This document shows, piece by piece, positions 18,009 through 27,100 of a DNA stretch of 64,000 nt. Origin of the DNA: Bacillus sp. 1NLA3E (GTDB taxonomy: Bacteria; Bacillota; Bacilli; Bacillales; Cytobacillaceae); contig NC_021171.1 in assembly GCF_000242895.2 (NCBI RefSeq), positions 2,142,001 to 2,206,000 of the forward strand. The letters are read 5' to 3'. Each line of letters starts with the position of its first letter. Within the stretch, counting starts at the first letter, position 1. The notes below the pieces were generated by a model that was given only the letters and a program-made list of their open reading frames with translations, was not told the DNA's origin and ran no database searches. Position numbers and translations under genes: made by a program.

Positions 18009-18979
18009 ATGGAAAATGTGTTTGATTATGAAGATATTCATTTAATTCCTGCAAAAAGTGTAGTTAAAAGTCGGTCTGAGTGTGATACAACTGTTGAATT
18101 AGGTGGGCATACATTTAAGTTGCCTGTGGTACCTGCAAATATGCAAACTATTATAGCGATTTATTTAGCAGAAAATGATTACTTTTATATCATGCATCGT
18201 TTTGAACCTGAGAAGCGATTATCCTTTATTAAGGATATGAAATCAGTTGGATTAATCTCCTCGATTAGTGTTGGAGTTAAGGATGAGGAGTATGGATTTA
18301 TTCAAACATTATCAGATCAACAGCTGGTACCGGAATATATTACGATGGATATCGCACATGGCCATTCCGATGCGGTGATTAAGATGATTCAGCATATTAA
18401 GAAATACTTACCAAACAGTTTTGTTATTGCGGGGAACGTTGGAACTCCTGAAGCAGTCAGGGAGTTGGAGTATGCAGGTGCGGATGCCACTAAAGTAGGG
18501 ATTGGACCAGGGAAGGTATGTATCACTAAAGATAAAAACAGGATTTGGAACGGGAGGTTGGCAACTAGCTGCTTTACGTTGGTGTGAAAAGGCTGCGAGT
18601 AAGCCGATTATTGCAGACGGAGGGATCCGAACACATGGTGATATAGCAAAATCAATCAGATTTGGGCCAACGATGTTGATGATTGGGTCGTTATTTGCTG
18701 GTCATGAAGAATCACCTGGAGAAACAAACGAGAAGGATGGTAGGCTCTATAAGGAATACTTTGGTTCAGCTTCAGAATTTCAAAAAGGGGAAAAGAAAAA
18801 TGTTGAAGGTAAGAAAATTTTGGTGGAGCACAAAGGTTTCTTAAAAGATACTTTGAAGGAAATGAAGCTAAGATCTACAATCCTCTATAATATACGGGAG
18901 GAAGAAAGTGAGAAGCTATACGCCATATAGATTATGTCGAGGTTAAGAATTCAATCTTTAAAGGTGATAAGATTTTTTA
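18009..18979 (+). pseudogene. guaC: Frameshifted GMP reductase
   Basis: The three reading frames together encode a GuaC-like protein, which converts GMP to IMP with NADPH. Frame one (18009 to about 18528) starts [19 protein letters not shown] and reaches [10 protein letters not shown] with the catalytic Cys. One extra A in the AAAG run near 18528 shifts to the second frame ([17 protein letters not shown] to VEHKGFLKD). A further shift near 18900 leads to DYVEVKNSIFKGDKIF and a stop at 18979. Three residues normally present after MQTII also appear missing. Two shifts plus the deletion favour real decay over a single sequencing error. Confidence 0.8.
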
Positions 18980-19072
18980 ACGGTTTGTAAAATTTTTTTG
19001 TTCTATTTGTGGTTATTCACAGTTGTGCAAGATTTATTATATCTACTTAACTGTGATTTCGAGTGATTGAAT

Positions 19073-19107
19073 AAAAAAATGGAAGTTCCAAAGGAGCTTC
19101 CATTTCT
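19073..19107 (-). terminator. Terminator of the PhnB-like gene
   Basis: On the minus strand AATGGAAG and CTTCCATT form a stem, followed by a T run that also overlaps the end of the gene region. Confidence 0.7.
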
Positions 19108-19114
19108 GCCTTTT

Positions 19115-19540
19115 CTATTGTTTGCCTTCAGTGAAAATTTGAAATGTGATGCCGAACTTGTCTGTAACGATTGCGTATGCTGGACTGAAAAACGTTTCCT
19201 GTATCGGCATTTTTACTTCACCTTCTTGCTGGAGGGCTTCATAAATTTGTTTTGATTTTTCAATGTCGTCTGATGTAATACAAATGGTCACCTGATTACC
19301 AGATTGGCTTTGTTGACCTGGAAAATTATCAGAGAACATTAGGTCTGTCTCACCAATTCTAATCATTGCGTGAGACACAAGTTCCTTTGCTTCATCTGGT
19401 AAAGGCGCATTAGGGTTTCCTGGCATTTCACCAAATTCTTGGGTGAAAATAACTTTAGCATCTAAGGCAGTTTCATAAAATTGGATTGCTTGCTTTGCAT
19501 TTCCGTTCATCATTAAATAGGGATTTAATCGCATGGTCAT
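19115..19540 (-). CDS. VOC-family protein, PhnB-like
   Basis: A 141-residue protein of the vicinal oxygen chelate (glyoxalase/3-demethylubiquinone methyltransferase-like) superfamily. It starts MTMRLNPYLMMNGNAKQAIQFYE and contains MFSDNFPG and DKFGITFQI, typical of the PhnB/YjdN group. These proteins fold as paired beta-alpha-beta-beta-beta units; the biochemical role of this branch is usually unknown. The ribosome site GAAGGAGC precedes the ATG. A paralogue with about the same length lies at 40847-41275. Confidence 0.85.
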   Translation of the reverse strand: MTMRLNPYLMMNGNAKQAIQFYETALDAKVIFTQEFGEMPGNPNAPLPDEAKELVSHAMIRIGETDLMFSDNFPGQQSQSGNQVTICITSDDIEKSKQIYEALQQEGEVKMPIQETFFSPAYAIVTDKFGITFQIFTEGKQ

Positions 19541-19870
19541 GTGCTTAGCTCCTTCGTTAAAATGATTTATTTACTGTGCTTGGATTTTTTGTGAGTACTC
19601 TATGACTCACTACTCCCTTTAATTCGGGATATAATACTATTTTACCTTCTAGTCTTATCCATTAAGTATCGTTTATATAATTGATATCTAGAAAGACTGG
19701 TATTATGTACTTCTCTGCGCCGTGTGGTAGACAATTTGGGGCTAATTTGATGCTTGGTTACTCCAAAGCACATGGAGTATGTGAAGGAGCGCAAATTTAG
19801 CCGAAACGGTAAATCCAGCGCACCAAGGTAAGACTTTGTTTGTATCTCATTTAGGTTATTCAAACTTTCC

Positions 19871-20338
19871 TTATTTCAGGATTTGATACATCCTTTTAAT
19901 CGTTTCAACGTGTAAGGCCTCATGGTAAATACTAAACAAGAGAATTTCACCTGTTGTATTAAAGGTAAAACCTGCTTTAGTTTTAAATGGATTTAACAGG
20001 GGTTCATTTAAGCGCCCAGACAAAATGTCCTTTATTCTTGTTCTTTGTTCAGTCATAGCGGTTAAAATCTCTGAAATAGTTGGTGGTGTGTCCATCCAAT
20101 CAGTTGGTTTTGTTCCACCTCCAAAAAAGGCCACAAAATCTTTTGGTATTTTAGGTTCTTCCCCCAATCGTTCTATGACTAACTTTTCTTGAACGAATAC
20201 GATGTGGCCGAAGTTCCAACGGATGTTATTGTTAAAGCCATTTGGGACCTCATTTGCTATATCTTCTGGAATTTTCTGAAATAATAGTTCTGTCATTCCA
20301 CGAACCGTTTCCATATGATTAAAAATCAACTTTTCCAT
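19871..20338 (-). CDS. DinB-family protein
   Basis: A 155-residue four-helix-bundle protein. Its putative metal ligands are His residues in NHMETVRG (about residue 8), WNFGHIVFVQE (about 45) and YHEALHVETI (near the C-terminus), the pattern of DinB/YfiT-type metal-dependent hydrolases or thiol transferases. Substrate unknown. TAAGGAGCTTGATTT precedes the ATG. It is monocistronic as far as I can see. Confidence 0.8.
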   Translation of the reverse strand: MEKLIFNHMETVRGMTELLFQKIPEDIANEVPNGFNNNIRWNFGHIVFVQEKLVIERLGEEPKIPKDFVAFFGGGTKPTDWMDTPPTISEILTAMTEQRTRIKDILSGRLNEPLLNPFKTKAGFTFNTTGEILLFSIYHEALHVETIKRMYQILK

Positions 20339-20623
20339 AAATCAAGCTCCTTATTAAATGATGTTAGATTTTGCCTTCTTCTCCATGAAAAATATCTCAG
20401 AAAATCCTGCAAATTGCAATGACAGCCGAAAAAATAAGTCTTTGTCACCACAGCTTTTCAGGAATTAATAAAACAAAAGGCTCAGTAACAAGGGTTTGAT
20501 ATCTGTTTTCAAAACATCCGGGTATTCTATTTAGGTTAAAGAGGTCTTAAAGACTATTTGTCGAATTATTTATCGTGAAAAGGATGTATTAATAGTGAAT
20601 CTACCAAACGAGGTGGTGCAGGA

Positions 20624-21262
20624 ATGGAAAAAGCTTTTATTTTTGATATGGATGGAGTCATCATTAATAGCGAACCAATTCATGATATGGTCGACATAGA
20701 GGTTGCAACAGAATTTAAGATTCATTTAGATCATTACCGCCTGCAAAGGTATGTTGGCATGAGAGCAAGAGACGTTTGGGAGTCCATCATTAATGAGGAT
20801 CAGCTACCTTTAAAGGTTGAACAGCTTTTATTAATTGCTGATAAAAGGAAAGTGAATTTTATAGAAGCGAGTTATATCCAGCCTATAAAAGGTATTACGG
20901 GACTGCTACAGCAATTAAAAGAATCAAATTACAGAATTGCCCTTGCTTCATCTTCATCTATTGAAATGATTGAAGCGATCTTAAATAAGTTAGGTATTGA
21001 TTCATATTTTGAATTCAAAGTAAGTGGAGATGAGGTTAATATTGGAAAACCAGCACCGGATATATACCTTGAAACCGCTCGGAGATTGAACGTCCTCCCT
21101 AACAACTGTACCGTGCTTGAGGATTCAGAACACGGCATAGAGGCAGGAAATGCGGCAGGGATGAAGACAATAGGCTTCGCTAATCCGGGATCAGGAAACC
21201 AAGATCTTACTAAGGCCAACTATATTGTAAATTCAATAGAAGATGTTTTTGGCCTAATATAA
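20624..21262 (+). CDS. HAD-superfamily phosphatase, beta-phosphoglucomutase-like
   Basis: A 212-residue protein with all HAD motifs: FDMDGV (nucleophile D8 and D10), the ASSSS motif II (about 107-111), the GKPAPDIY Lys motif (about 143-150), and EDSEHGIEAGNAAG (about 164-177). A helical cap between residues 15 and 85 marks subclass I, so phosphatase or beta-phosphoglucomutase activity on small sugar phosphates is likely. Start preceded by GAGGTGGTGCAGGA. The acetyltransferase gene downstream begins 54 bp after the stop. Confidence 0.85.
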   Translation: MEKAFIFDMDGVIINSEPIHDMVDIEVATEFKIHLDHYRLQRYVGMRARDVWESIINEDQLPLKVEQLLLIADKRKVNFIEASYIQPIKGITGLLQQLKESNYRIALASSSSIEMIEAILNKLGIDSYFEFKVSGDEVNIGKPAPDIYLETARRLNVLPNNCTVLEDSEHGIEAGNAAGMKTIGFANPGSGNQDLTKANYIVNSIEDVFGLI

Positions 21263-21316
21263 TGTTCACATAAGGTGTACACGGTTTAAAATATATTTCC
21301 AATTTGGGAGGAAACA

Positions 21317-21805
21317 ATGCTGAAAATACGTAACGTAGAAATGAAAGATTTACCTGAGCTTGTCGTTATAGAGAATCTTTGCTTCACAAAAGAAGAGGCA
21401 GCGTCAAAAGAAGCGTTTACTAGTCGGATTCAAATCATTCCAGATAGTTTTTTTGTAGCTGAAAAGGATGGTGTGATTGTGGGTTTAGTCAATGGTCCCG
21501 TCATTGAAACGCCCTTCATTACAGACGACTTATTTGATAATATAAAGGCAAATCCAGCATCTGGCGGTCATCAAAGTATTTTAGGACTAGCGGTGTCCCC
21601 AAATATTCAAAAAAAAGGTGTGGCATCATCATTACTTGCACATCTGGAAAAAGAGGCAAGAGCGAACATACGAGAAACGGTTACACTTACCTGCAAAGAG
21701 AATCTAATTCGCTTTTATGAGAAATATGGATACATAAACAGTGGTCTTTCCAGCTCGGGGCATGGTGGTGTCACTTGGCACAACATGATGAAAAAATTAA
21801 TTTAG
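21317..21805 (+). CDS. GNAT-family N-acetyltransferase
   Basis: A 162-residue acetyl-CoA-dependent transferase. Motif A, which binds the pyrophosphate of acetyl-CoA, reads LGLAVSPNIQKKGVASSLL (about 94-112). ENLIRFYEKYGYI is motif B near the C-terminus. The overall pattern is close to the arylalkylamine/serotonin acetyltransferase-like subgroup in Bacillus. Acceptor unknown. TGGGAGGAAACA precedes the ATG. It may be cotranscribed with the HAD gene before and the acetyltransferase after. Confidence 0.85.
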   Translation: MLKIRNVEMKDLPELVVIENLCFTKEEAASKEAFTSRIQIIPDSFFVAEKDGVIVGLVNGPVIETPFITDDLFDNIKANPASGGHQSILGLAVSPNIQKKGVASSLLAHLEKEARANIRETVTLTCKENLIRFYEKYGYINSGLSSSGHGGVTWHNMMKKLI

Positions 21806-21835
21806 GATAAAATAAACTTTTTTTGAGGTAAAACA

Positions 21836-22597
21836 ATGGAAAAATTAATCAATATAACCTTTGACGATATTAATCAGCCGGGGCGAGTTGTTTATGAAAA
21901 TGATCTTTATATTCAAGTTCAAGACCCTGAGATGTTACAGATGTATGATTATAATTTCATTCAGTTTAAAAGATTGCCATCTTTGGTTGAATTTAAGGAA
22001 GCTGCAGCTTATTTAAGAGCCTATCATTTTATTAATGGACAAAACCACGTAAAGTTTTATTTTTCATCAAATGAAAAGTTGACATCGGAACTAAAGGAAT
22101 ATTTTATTAATATGTATTACTGTTTTAGCTATTTAGAATTGTATGCAATCCAACCAGATCAATTTCCACCAGTGGACGATGATTTTGAAATCGAAATTCA
22201 ACCAGTTTCAAATGAAAATTTCCAGTCCTTCATAAAATTCCATTATGAGAAAGATCTTGAAAATGGTTCTGAATTTGCAGCACAAAAACGAGGAATGAAC
22301 GTCCGGAATTTTCAGAACGAAAAAGTAATGCAGCTAATTGCCTTCTTTAATGGTATTCCTGCGGGTACTTTGGATGTCTATATTCGGGAAAACACAGCAG
22401 AGATTGATAGCTTATTTGTTCGACCATCATTTCAAAAAAAGGGAATTGGGAGTATGCTACAAAAGTTTGTTATGAATCAGTTTTTTGACAAGACCGTGAT
22501 TTTAGTTGCCGATGGGGAAGATACACCTCGAGAAATGTATAGAAAACAACATTATCAGTATCTAGGATTTAAATATGTAGTAATGAAAATATTTTAA
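21836..22597 (+). CDS. GNAT-family N-acetyltransferase, two-part protein
   Basis: A 253-residue protein. The N-terminal half (about 1-120) is unassigned. The C-terminal half is a GNAT domain with IDSLFVRPSFQKKGIGSMLQ (acetyl-CoA motif, about 190-209) and YRKQHYQYLGF. It starts 31 bp after the previous acetyltransferase with TTGAGGTAAAACA before the ATG. Acceptor unknown. Confidence 0.8.
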   Translation: MEKLINITFDDINQPGRVVYENDLYIQVQDPEMLQMYDYNFIQFKRLPSLVEFKEAAAYLRAYHFINGQNHVKFYFSSNEKLTSELKEYFINMYYCFSYLELYAIQPDQFPPVDDDFEIEIQPVSNENFQSFIKFHYEKDLENGSEFAAQKRGMNVRNFQNEKVMQLIAFFNGIPAGTLDVYIRENTAEIDSLFVRPSFQKKGIGSMLQKFVMNQFFDKTVILVADGEDTPREMYRKQHYQYLGFKYVVMKIF

Positions 22598-22610
22598 CGT
22601 TATCGGCCAT

Positions 22611-23360
22611 TTAAGACGATTTTCTATACCAATTTAGTGCATTCTTAAACAGTACCTTACTGGCTTGTTCCTCCGAAAGTGTGTTGAAAATTAGGTCTAT
22701 ATCGGAAAATTGAAAAGGTCTTTTCGCTCTTGTTGAGGGGAGATCTGTACCAAACATAAGTGCGTCGGGGTTTACAGAATGTATCTTTCGAATGGCTTCA
22801 CTGGGATCAAAATCAATTCTACCAAAACCAGTCGCTTTAACTCTAATTCCTTTTTCAACTAAAGATAAAAGCATGGGAAAGCCGCTTTTCGATAAACCAA
22901 GATGGTCGATTGAAACAGCGGGGAGCTTTGTAATGATTGGAGAAATCTCCGCTAGTGCGTTAGAATGAATGTACAGTTCCGTATGCCAGTTTACTAATTC
23001 ATAAACCCGTCTCGAAAAATAATCAATATGGGAGATATCCTCTGAACCTCCTCGATTCACATTGAAACGGAGTGCTCTCACGCCGAGATTATTAAGCCTA
23101 AATAATTCATCATCTGGTGTATTGTAAGGTAATTGGGTTACCCCAACAAAAAGATCTCCCAAAGTTTGTAAGGCATTCTCTAAATACAATTGGTCAAAGC
23201 CCTGAAATGAACCTGAAATGATGGCTCCTCCGATAATTTCTAAAGAATTTACGCTGTGTAAATAATCTTGACAATTAAAATAATCTGGTTCAAATCCTTG
23301 ATTAGGAATCAATGGGAATTTCTGGTCGATAATATGGAAGTGGGAGTCAAATATTTTCAT
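22611..23360 (-). CDS. Amidohydrolase-family metal-dependent hydrolase
   Basis: A 249-residue TIM-barrel hydrolase of the amidohydrolase-2 type. FDSHFHIID carries the N-terminal HxH metal ligands (about residues 3-11), SIDHLGLSKSG the central His (about 151), and FGTDLPS the late Asp (about 212). Such enzymes hydrolyse or decarboxylate small lactones and ring acids. GGAGGTAAAAAA precedes the ATG. It converges with the acetyltransferase gene, their stops 13 bp apart. Confidence 0.82.
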   Translation of the reverse strand: MKIFDSHFHIIDQKFPLIPNQGFEPDYFNCQDYLHSVNSLEIIGGAIISGSFQGFDQLYLENALQTLGDLFVGVTQLPYNTPDDELFRLNNLGVRALRFNVNRGGSEDISHIDYFSRRVYELVNWHTELYIHSNALAEISPIITKLPAVSIDHLGLSKSGFPMLLSLVEKGIRVKATGFGRIDFDPSEAIRKIHSVNPDALMFGTDLPSTRAKRPFQFSDIDLIFNTLSEEQASKVLFKNALNWYRKSS

Positions 23361-23857
23361 TTTTTTACCTCCAAGCCAATGAAGAGTCCCATAATTTGTT
23401 TCATCTAATTCACCTTCAAAGGACTAAATGATTATTTTCTTTCCTGGTATATCCTCATAAAGAGAATGTTGGGAAAAATAAAGGTTATTCTCGGAAACCG
23501 CCGAATAAATAAGATTGGAATCCTGTATTTTTTTGAAAAGAGTAATTCAGGTAGATTTTATAAAAAGGCTGTTTTCGTAAAGTTTGTTGCTATTTTTGAA
23601 AAGAGAAGTATGGTTGATTTCCGCTCCAGGATGCTCGCTTTCCGCGGGGCGGGCGGTGAGCCTCCTCGGCGCTTAAGCGCCTGTGGGGTCTCACCTGTCC
23701 CGCTGCTCCCACAGGAGTCTCGCACCTTCCGCTCCAATCAACTTCTTTATCAACGGTTTACTTTCCACAAAACCTATTTTAAAAACAACATTCTTTTAGA
23801 AAAAAGCCTATAAATAACACTATTTATTTTTGTTTAGAAAGGAAGGGTTGTTTGGAA
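23361..23857. other. Intergenic region holding a dispersed repeat
   Basis: Apart from the 130-bp repeat at 23613-23742, the region has no supported gene. The open frame running through the repeat reflects its GC-rich composition. The MFS ribosome site GGAAGGG lies at 23841. Confidence 0.6.
23613..23742 (+). repeat. 130-bp dispersed GC-rich repeat, copy 1
   Basis: It begins GTTGATTTCCGCTCCAGGAT and ends TTCCGCTCCAATCAAC, so the ends GTTGATT/AATCAAC are inverted and TTCCGCTCCA is a direct repeat. It is internally palindromic (GGCGCTTAAGCGCC). A nearly identical copy is at 40567-40696, same strand and same length. The composition contrasts with the AT-rich surroundings. Related repeats are common in Bacillus intergenic DNA as I recall. 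Confidence 0.85.
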
Positions 23858-25126
23858 ATGTATGATAATAAGGAATCATCTGTAATAGAAGGAAAACCCA
23901 CAGGAAGTATATTCGCGAACAGAATTGTCCTAGCAATTATGACTTCAAATTTCTTACTGCAGCTAGGTATTTGGGTAAGAAATTTTGCCATTTTATTATA
24001 CGTTACAGAAATAACTGATAATGATCCGGTTTATGTTTCATTAATTTCTGTTGCTGAGTTCGCACCTATATTTCTCTTTTCATTTATTGGTGGTACTTTT
24101 GCAGACAGGTGGAAGCCCAAACTTACAATGGTAACATGCGATATATTATCCGCAGTATCTGTCTTTGTTGTGTTAATTACTCTCGTTTATGGATCTTGGC
24201 AGACGATCTTTTTTGCTACTCTTGTTTCAGCAATTTTATCCCAATTCTCAATGCCTTCAGCGATGAGACTGTTAAAGCAGCATGTACCTGGAGAGCAATT
24301 ACAATCTGTTATGGCCATGTTCCAATCCTTGATGGCCATTTTTATGGTTATCGGTCCCGTCATTGGTGGATTTGTTTACCAAAAGTTTGGTATCTATACT
24401 TCTATTGGTGTCATGGGCACTATGTTCCTGCTATCTGGTTTCGTGTTGATGTTACTTCCACGTGATTTTGAAAAGGAAAAATTGGAAGAGGAAAGCAACT
24501 TTAAAAAAGAACTTGTTGATGGTTTTCGTTATGTTTTTTCGAACAAAGTACTTAAAGCAATGGGGGCTATTTTTGCTGTCTGCGGCTTAGCTATTGGGCT
24601 AATTTCACCGCTCATGATTTTTGTAACGATTGAAAACCTTGGGAAGACGAAAGATTTTCTGCAATGGCTGCTGATGGCTAATGGTGCCGGAATGCTAGTT
24701 GGGGGCGGTGTGGTTATGGCCTTTTCAAAAAAGATATCTCCACAAAAGCTTCTGGGTATTGGTATTTTTGCAAGTATGGTTGCCACGATTGGCATTGGAT
24801 GGTCTACCAGCGTGGTCATAACGATATTATTTCAAATTTTTAATGGTTTATTTTTTCCATGCATCCATATTGGGATTAACACCTTGATCTTAAAAAATAC
24901 AGATGTGCTATTTGTAGGTCGTGTCAATGGTGTCCTAAATCCTTTATTTATGGGAATGATGGTGATAGGAATGTCAGCTTCGGGGATTCTTAAAGTTCCG
25001 CTGACGTTGTTTGGTGTTTATTCCGTATCAGGTGTTTTGTTACTAATTGGAGTGTTCCTGACGGTACCACTTTTTAAAATAGAAGATGATTCCTTACTTC
25101 AGCCAGTGGTGGATGAAAAAGATTAG
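23858..25126 (+). CDS. MFS transporter
   Basis: A protein of about 422 residues with 12 predicted membrane helices. The signature GGTFADRWKPK between helices 2 and 3 is the MFS A-motif. It belongs to the DHA3-like group of drug exporters (similar to macrolide or enterobactin exporters). ATG 23858 is preferred to TTG 23852 because GGAAGGG lies 10 bp upstream of it. Substrate unknown. The next gene starts 44 bp after the stop. Confidence 0.82.
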   Translation: MYDNKESSVIEGKPTGSIFANRIVLAIMTSNFLLQLGIWVRNFAILLYVTEITDNDPVYVSLISVAEFAPIFLFSFIGGTFADRWKPKLTMVTCDILSAVSVFVVLITLVYGSWQTIFFATLVSAILSQFSMPSAMRLLKQHVPGEQLQSVMAMFQSLMAIFMVIGPVIGGFVYQKFGIYTSIGVMGTMFLLSGFVLMLLPRDFEKEKLEEESNFKKELVDGFRYVFSNKVLKAMGAIFAVCGLAIGLISPLMIFVTIENLGKTKDFLQWLLMANGAGMLVGGGVVMAFSKKISPQKLLGIGIFASMVATIGIGWSTSVVITILFQIFNGLFFPCIHIGINTLILKNTDVLFVGRVNGVLNPLFMGMMVIGMSASGILKVPLTLFGVYSVSGVLLLIGVFLTVPLFKIEDDSLLQPVVDEKD

Positions 25127-25169
25127 TTCTGATTCATATGAAAAGAATTGGTTGAAAGGGGAGGAAAAA

Positions 25170-26078
25170 ATGAAAATCGTTATCGCTGGTGGTTCGGGGT
25201 TTATTGGTCAGAAATTGGTAGATTTCCTCCTCAGTGAAGGGCATGAGATCGTTATTTTAACAAGGCGGCCAAAGAAAGATACTAGGGGAGTGACTTACGT
25301 AAAGTGGCTGGAGGAAGGTGCCAATCCTGAAAATGAAATTGGCAGTGCGGATGTTTTTATTAATTTAGCAGGGGTTTCGATCAATGATGGACGTTGGACG
25401 AAGAAACACCAGAAGCAAATATACGAAAGTCGGATGACGGCGACTGATGAGTTATTAAGAATAATTGCGGCACTATCTGAAAAGCCATCTGTCCTTATTA
25501 ATGCAAGTGCAATCGGCATTTACCCTGCATCGGTTGAGGATGTGTACACCGAAGATTCAAAAGAAATGGCCAATGACTTTCTCGCTCGAACTGTCCATGA
25601 TTGGGAAAAGAAAGCATCGATTGCAGAAAGTGTGGGTGTTCGTGTTGCCTTATTGAGATTTGGTGTAGTACTCGGTAATGAGGGTGGAGCGCTTCCACTC
25701 ATGACAATGCCTTATAAATTGTTTGTCGGAGGTACAATTGGTTCTGGTAAACAATGGGTGTCTTGGGTGCATGTGGTTGATGTTGTGAGAGCCATCGCTT
25801 TTGCTGTCGAAAATGATAGACTAAAAGGTCCTGTCAATGTGACATCGCCTTCCCCAAAAAGGATGGAGGATTTTGGCAAGGTGATTGGCTTATGTTTAAA
25901 AAGTCCCCATTGGTTGCCGGTTCCTTCAATTTTAATGAAATTGGCCCTTGGAAAAAAAAGCGCACTTGTCCTCGAAGGGCAATATGTTGTACCAGAAGTT
26001 TTAATGAAAAACGGTTTTAGTTTTCTGTTTCCTAACCTTGAATCCGCATTAGGGGATCTGCTTACCAAAACCAAATGA
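25170..26078 (+). CDS. TIGR01777-type NAD-binding epimerase-like protein (SDR39U1 group)
   Basis: A 302-residue extended short-chain dehydrogenase. The Rossmann loop GGSGFIGQKLVDFL (about 7-20) begins the protein, NLAGVSI (about 76-82) and LINASAIGIYP (about 110-120) follow, and VSWVHVVDVVRA (about 197-208) is typical of the group. Relatives have been called cell-division inhibitor homologues (SulA-like) in old annotation, without good evidence. The start at 25170 is set by AAAGGGGAGGAAAAA. It is probably cotranscribed with the MFS gene. A terminator follows. Confidence 0.85.
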   Translation: MKIVIAGGSGFIGQKLVDFLLSEGHEIVILTRRPKKDTRGVTYVKWLEEGANPENEIGSADVFINLAGVSINDGRWTKKHQKQIYESRMTATDELLRIIAALSEKPSVLINASAIGIYPASVEDVYTEDSKEMANDFLARTVHDWEKKASIAESVGVRVALLRFGVVLGNEGGALPLMTMPYKLFVGGTIGSGKQWVSWVHVVDVVRAIAFAVENDRLKGPVNVTSPSPKRMEDFGKVIGLCLKSPHWLPVPSILMKLALGKKSALVLEGQYVVPEVLMKNGFSFLFPNLESALGDLLTKTK

Positions 26079-26142
26079 AAAGGAAATCATATTATATTAA
26101 CGGGTTCCGTTTCCAATATCAAACACATAAAAAATGTAACTA

Positions 26143-26187
26143 AAAATGACTAACAAAATGTATGTTGATTTGTTAGTCATTTTTTTT
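26143..26187 (+). terminator. Rho-independent terminator
   Basis: AAATGACTAACAAA and TTTGTTAGTCATTT pair over an 11-nt loop, followed by a T run. Confidence 0.9.
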
Positions 26188-26441
26188 GTTGTTTTATGCA
26201 TAAGTGCTTTAATTTGAAATAGAAAATGCACATCGATTCGCTAAGGTACAATCACTGGTTTACCCCTACATTTTTTGTTGTCATTATAATAACATTTGAG
26301 GAACATTCTATTCATGTTTGCGGACTGTGTCCGGAAAATCTAAAAAATGGGTAATTTTATCAAAATAAGGTCTTCTATGTCCGTTTGGGTTTAAACGTAA
26401 CATTTTGCGATAGATAACGGAACCCGTTTGTATTATGGCTA

Positions 26442-26690
26442 CTAAAGGACCAAAAAATATTGAATTTGATTGGATGTTATCGGTGTAATGGCATGGATAC
26501 GGTACCCGATACTTAGTAGCTGTGCTATAGTTTCTGCACAATTTTGTCTGGGGGGTTCAAAAGGTGCATGGTAGCTTTTATAAAGATTATTAAATTGGTT
26601 ATTGACCGAACAATGAACTAAGATAACATGTCTTCCGGACCACGCTTGCCCTATTATTGGTTGATTTTGAATGATCCTTATAGTTTTCAT
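26442..26690 (-). CDS. Small hypothetical protein, 82 aa
   Basis: The frame starts MKTIRIIQNQPIIGQAWSGR at 26690 with AGGAACGGTG before it. It ends GYRIHAITPITSNQIQYFLV. The pattern of a repeated SGR/HVILVHC strand and a terminal beta-hairpin looks like a real small globular protein rather than a chance frame. I do not know the family. A second minus-strand frame overlaps its 3' end but has no ribosome site. The stretch 26188-26441 holds no further gene that I can support. Confidence 0.6.
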   Translation of the reverse strand: MKTIRIIQNQPIIGQAWSGRHVILVHCSVNNQFNNLYKSYHAPFEPPRQNCAETIAQLLSIGYRIHAITPITSNQIQYFLVL

Positions 26691-27017
26691 ATAAACACCG
26701 TTCCTAATTAATTGATAAGATAATATATGCTAAAACCCAAAAATTGTAATTGTGAATAAATAGAATTATTTTAAATAAAAAGAGAGTGTTAGTAATAAGG
26801 GGAGATGCAGATTTAGGTACAGAAGTCAGTTGTTTTCTCGAATATACCAAGAAACGATAAATATATTATGCAAATTATTATGTTTACAATAAAAATAAAT
26901 ATTTATCACTTTATTCCAATAATAGTGACATTTCATATATTTATATAATTTTTATCGTGCTATTCTATATTCATAAATCAAAAAGGAGTGATGATTTTGC
27001 TGGTTTGTGAGTGAAAT

Positions 27018-27031
27018 TGAAACCGTTTTCA
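27018..27031 (+). promoter_or_regulatory. Perfect CcpA cre site in the adhE leader
   Basis: TGAAACCGTTTTCA matches the cre consensus TGWAANCGNTNWCA at every position. It lies 70 bp before the adhE ATG, so it may act as a roadblock or, if the promoter is lower, a promoter-proximal operator. The upstream region 26691-27017 is very AT-rich with several possible -10 elements, plus a TCACT/AGTGA inverted repeat at 26906-26928. Confidence 0.7.
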
Positions 27032-27100
27032 TCAACAGCAAGAAGATATACTCAGAAAGTTTTTGGGGAATTACTTCGTCAAAATATGGGGGGTACCATC

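Noticed and set aside
17930-18026. Open stretch ETDKATFGMSEQDIQFNLL before guaC
   Set aside because: It resembles a protein fragment but I recognise no family and it has no start; it may be a relic or chance.
19642-19863. 73-codon minus-strand frame
   Set aside because: No ribosome site, low-complexity Arg/Ser content, and no similarity that I recognise.
23466-23813. 115-codon plus-strand frame
   Set aside because: It runs through the 130-bp GC-rich repeat and has no ribosome site; the open frame is a composition effect.
26099-26429. AACGGGTTCCGTT at 26099 and its complement at 26417
   Set aside because: The 13-mer is nearly self-complementary, so matching in inverted orientation is expected; no clear role.
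26308-26541. 77-codon minus-strand frame overlapping the small gene at 26442
   Set aside because: It lacks a ribosome site; it could be a continuation by frameshift but the shorter protein already looks complete.
26906-26928. TCACT/AGTGA inverted repeat as a Rex or Fnr site for adhE
   Set aside because: It does not match the Rex (TTGTGAA-N4-TTCACAA) or Fnr (TGTGA-N6-TCACA) patterns.
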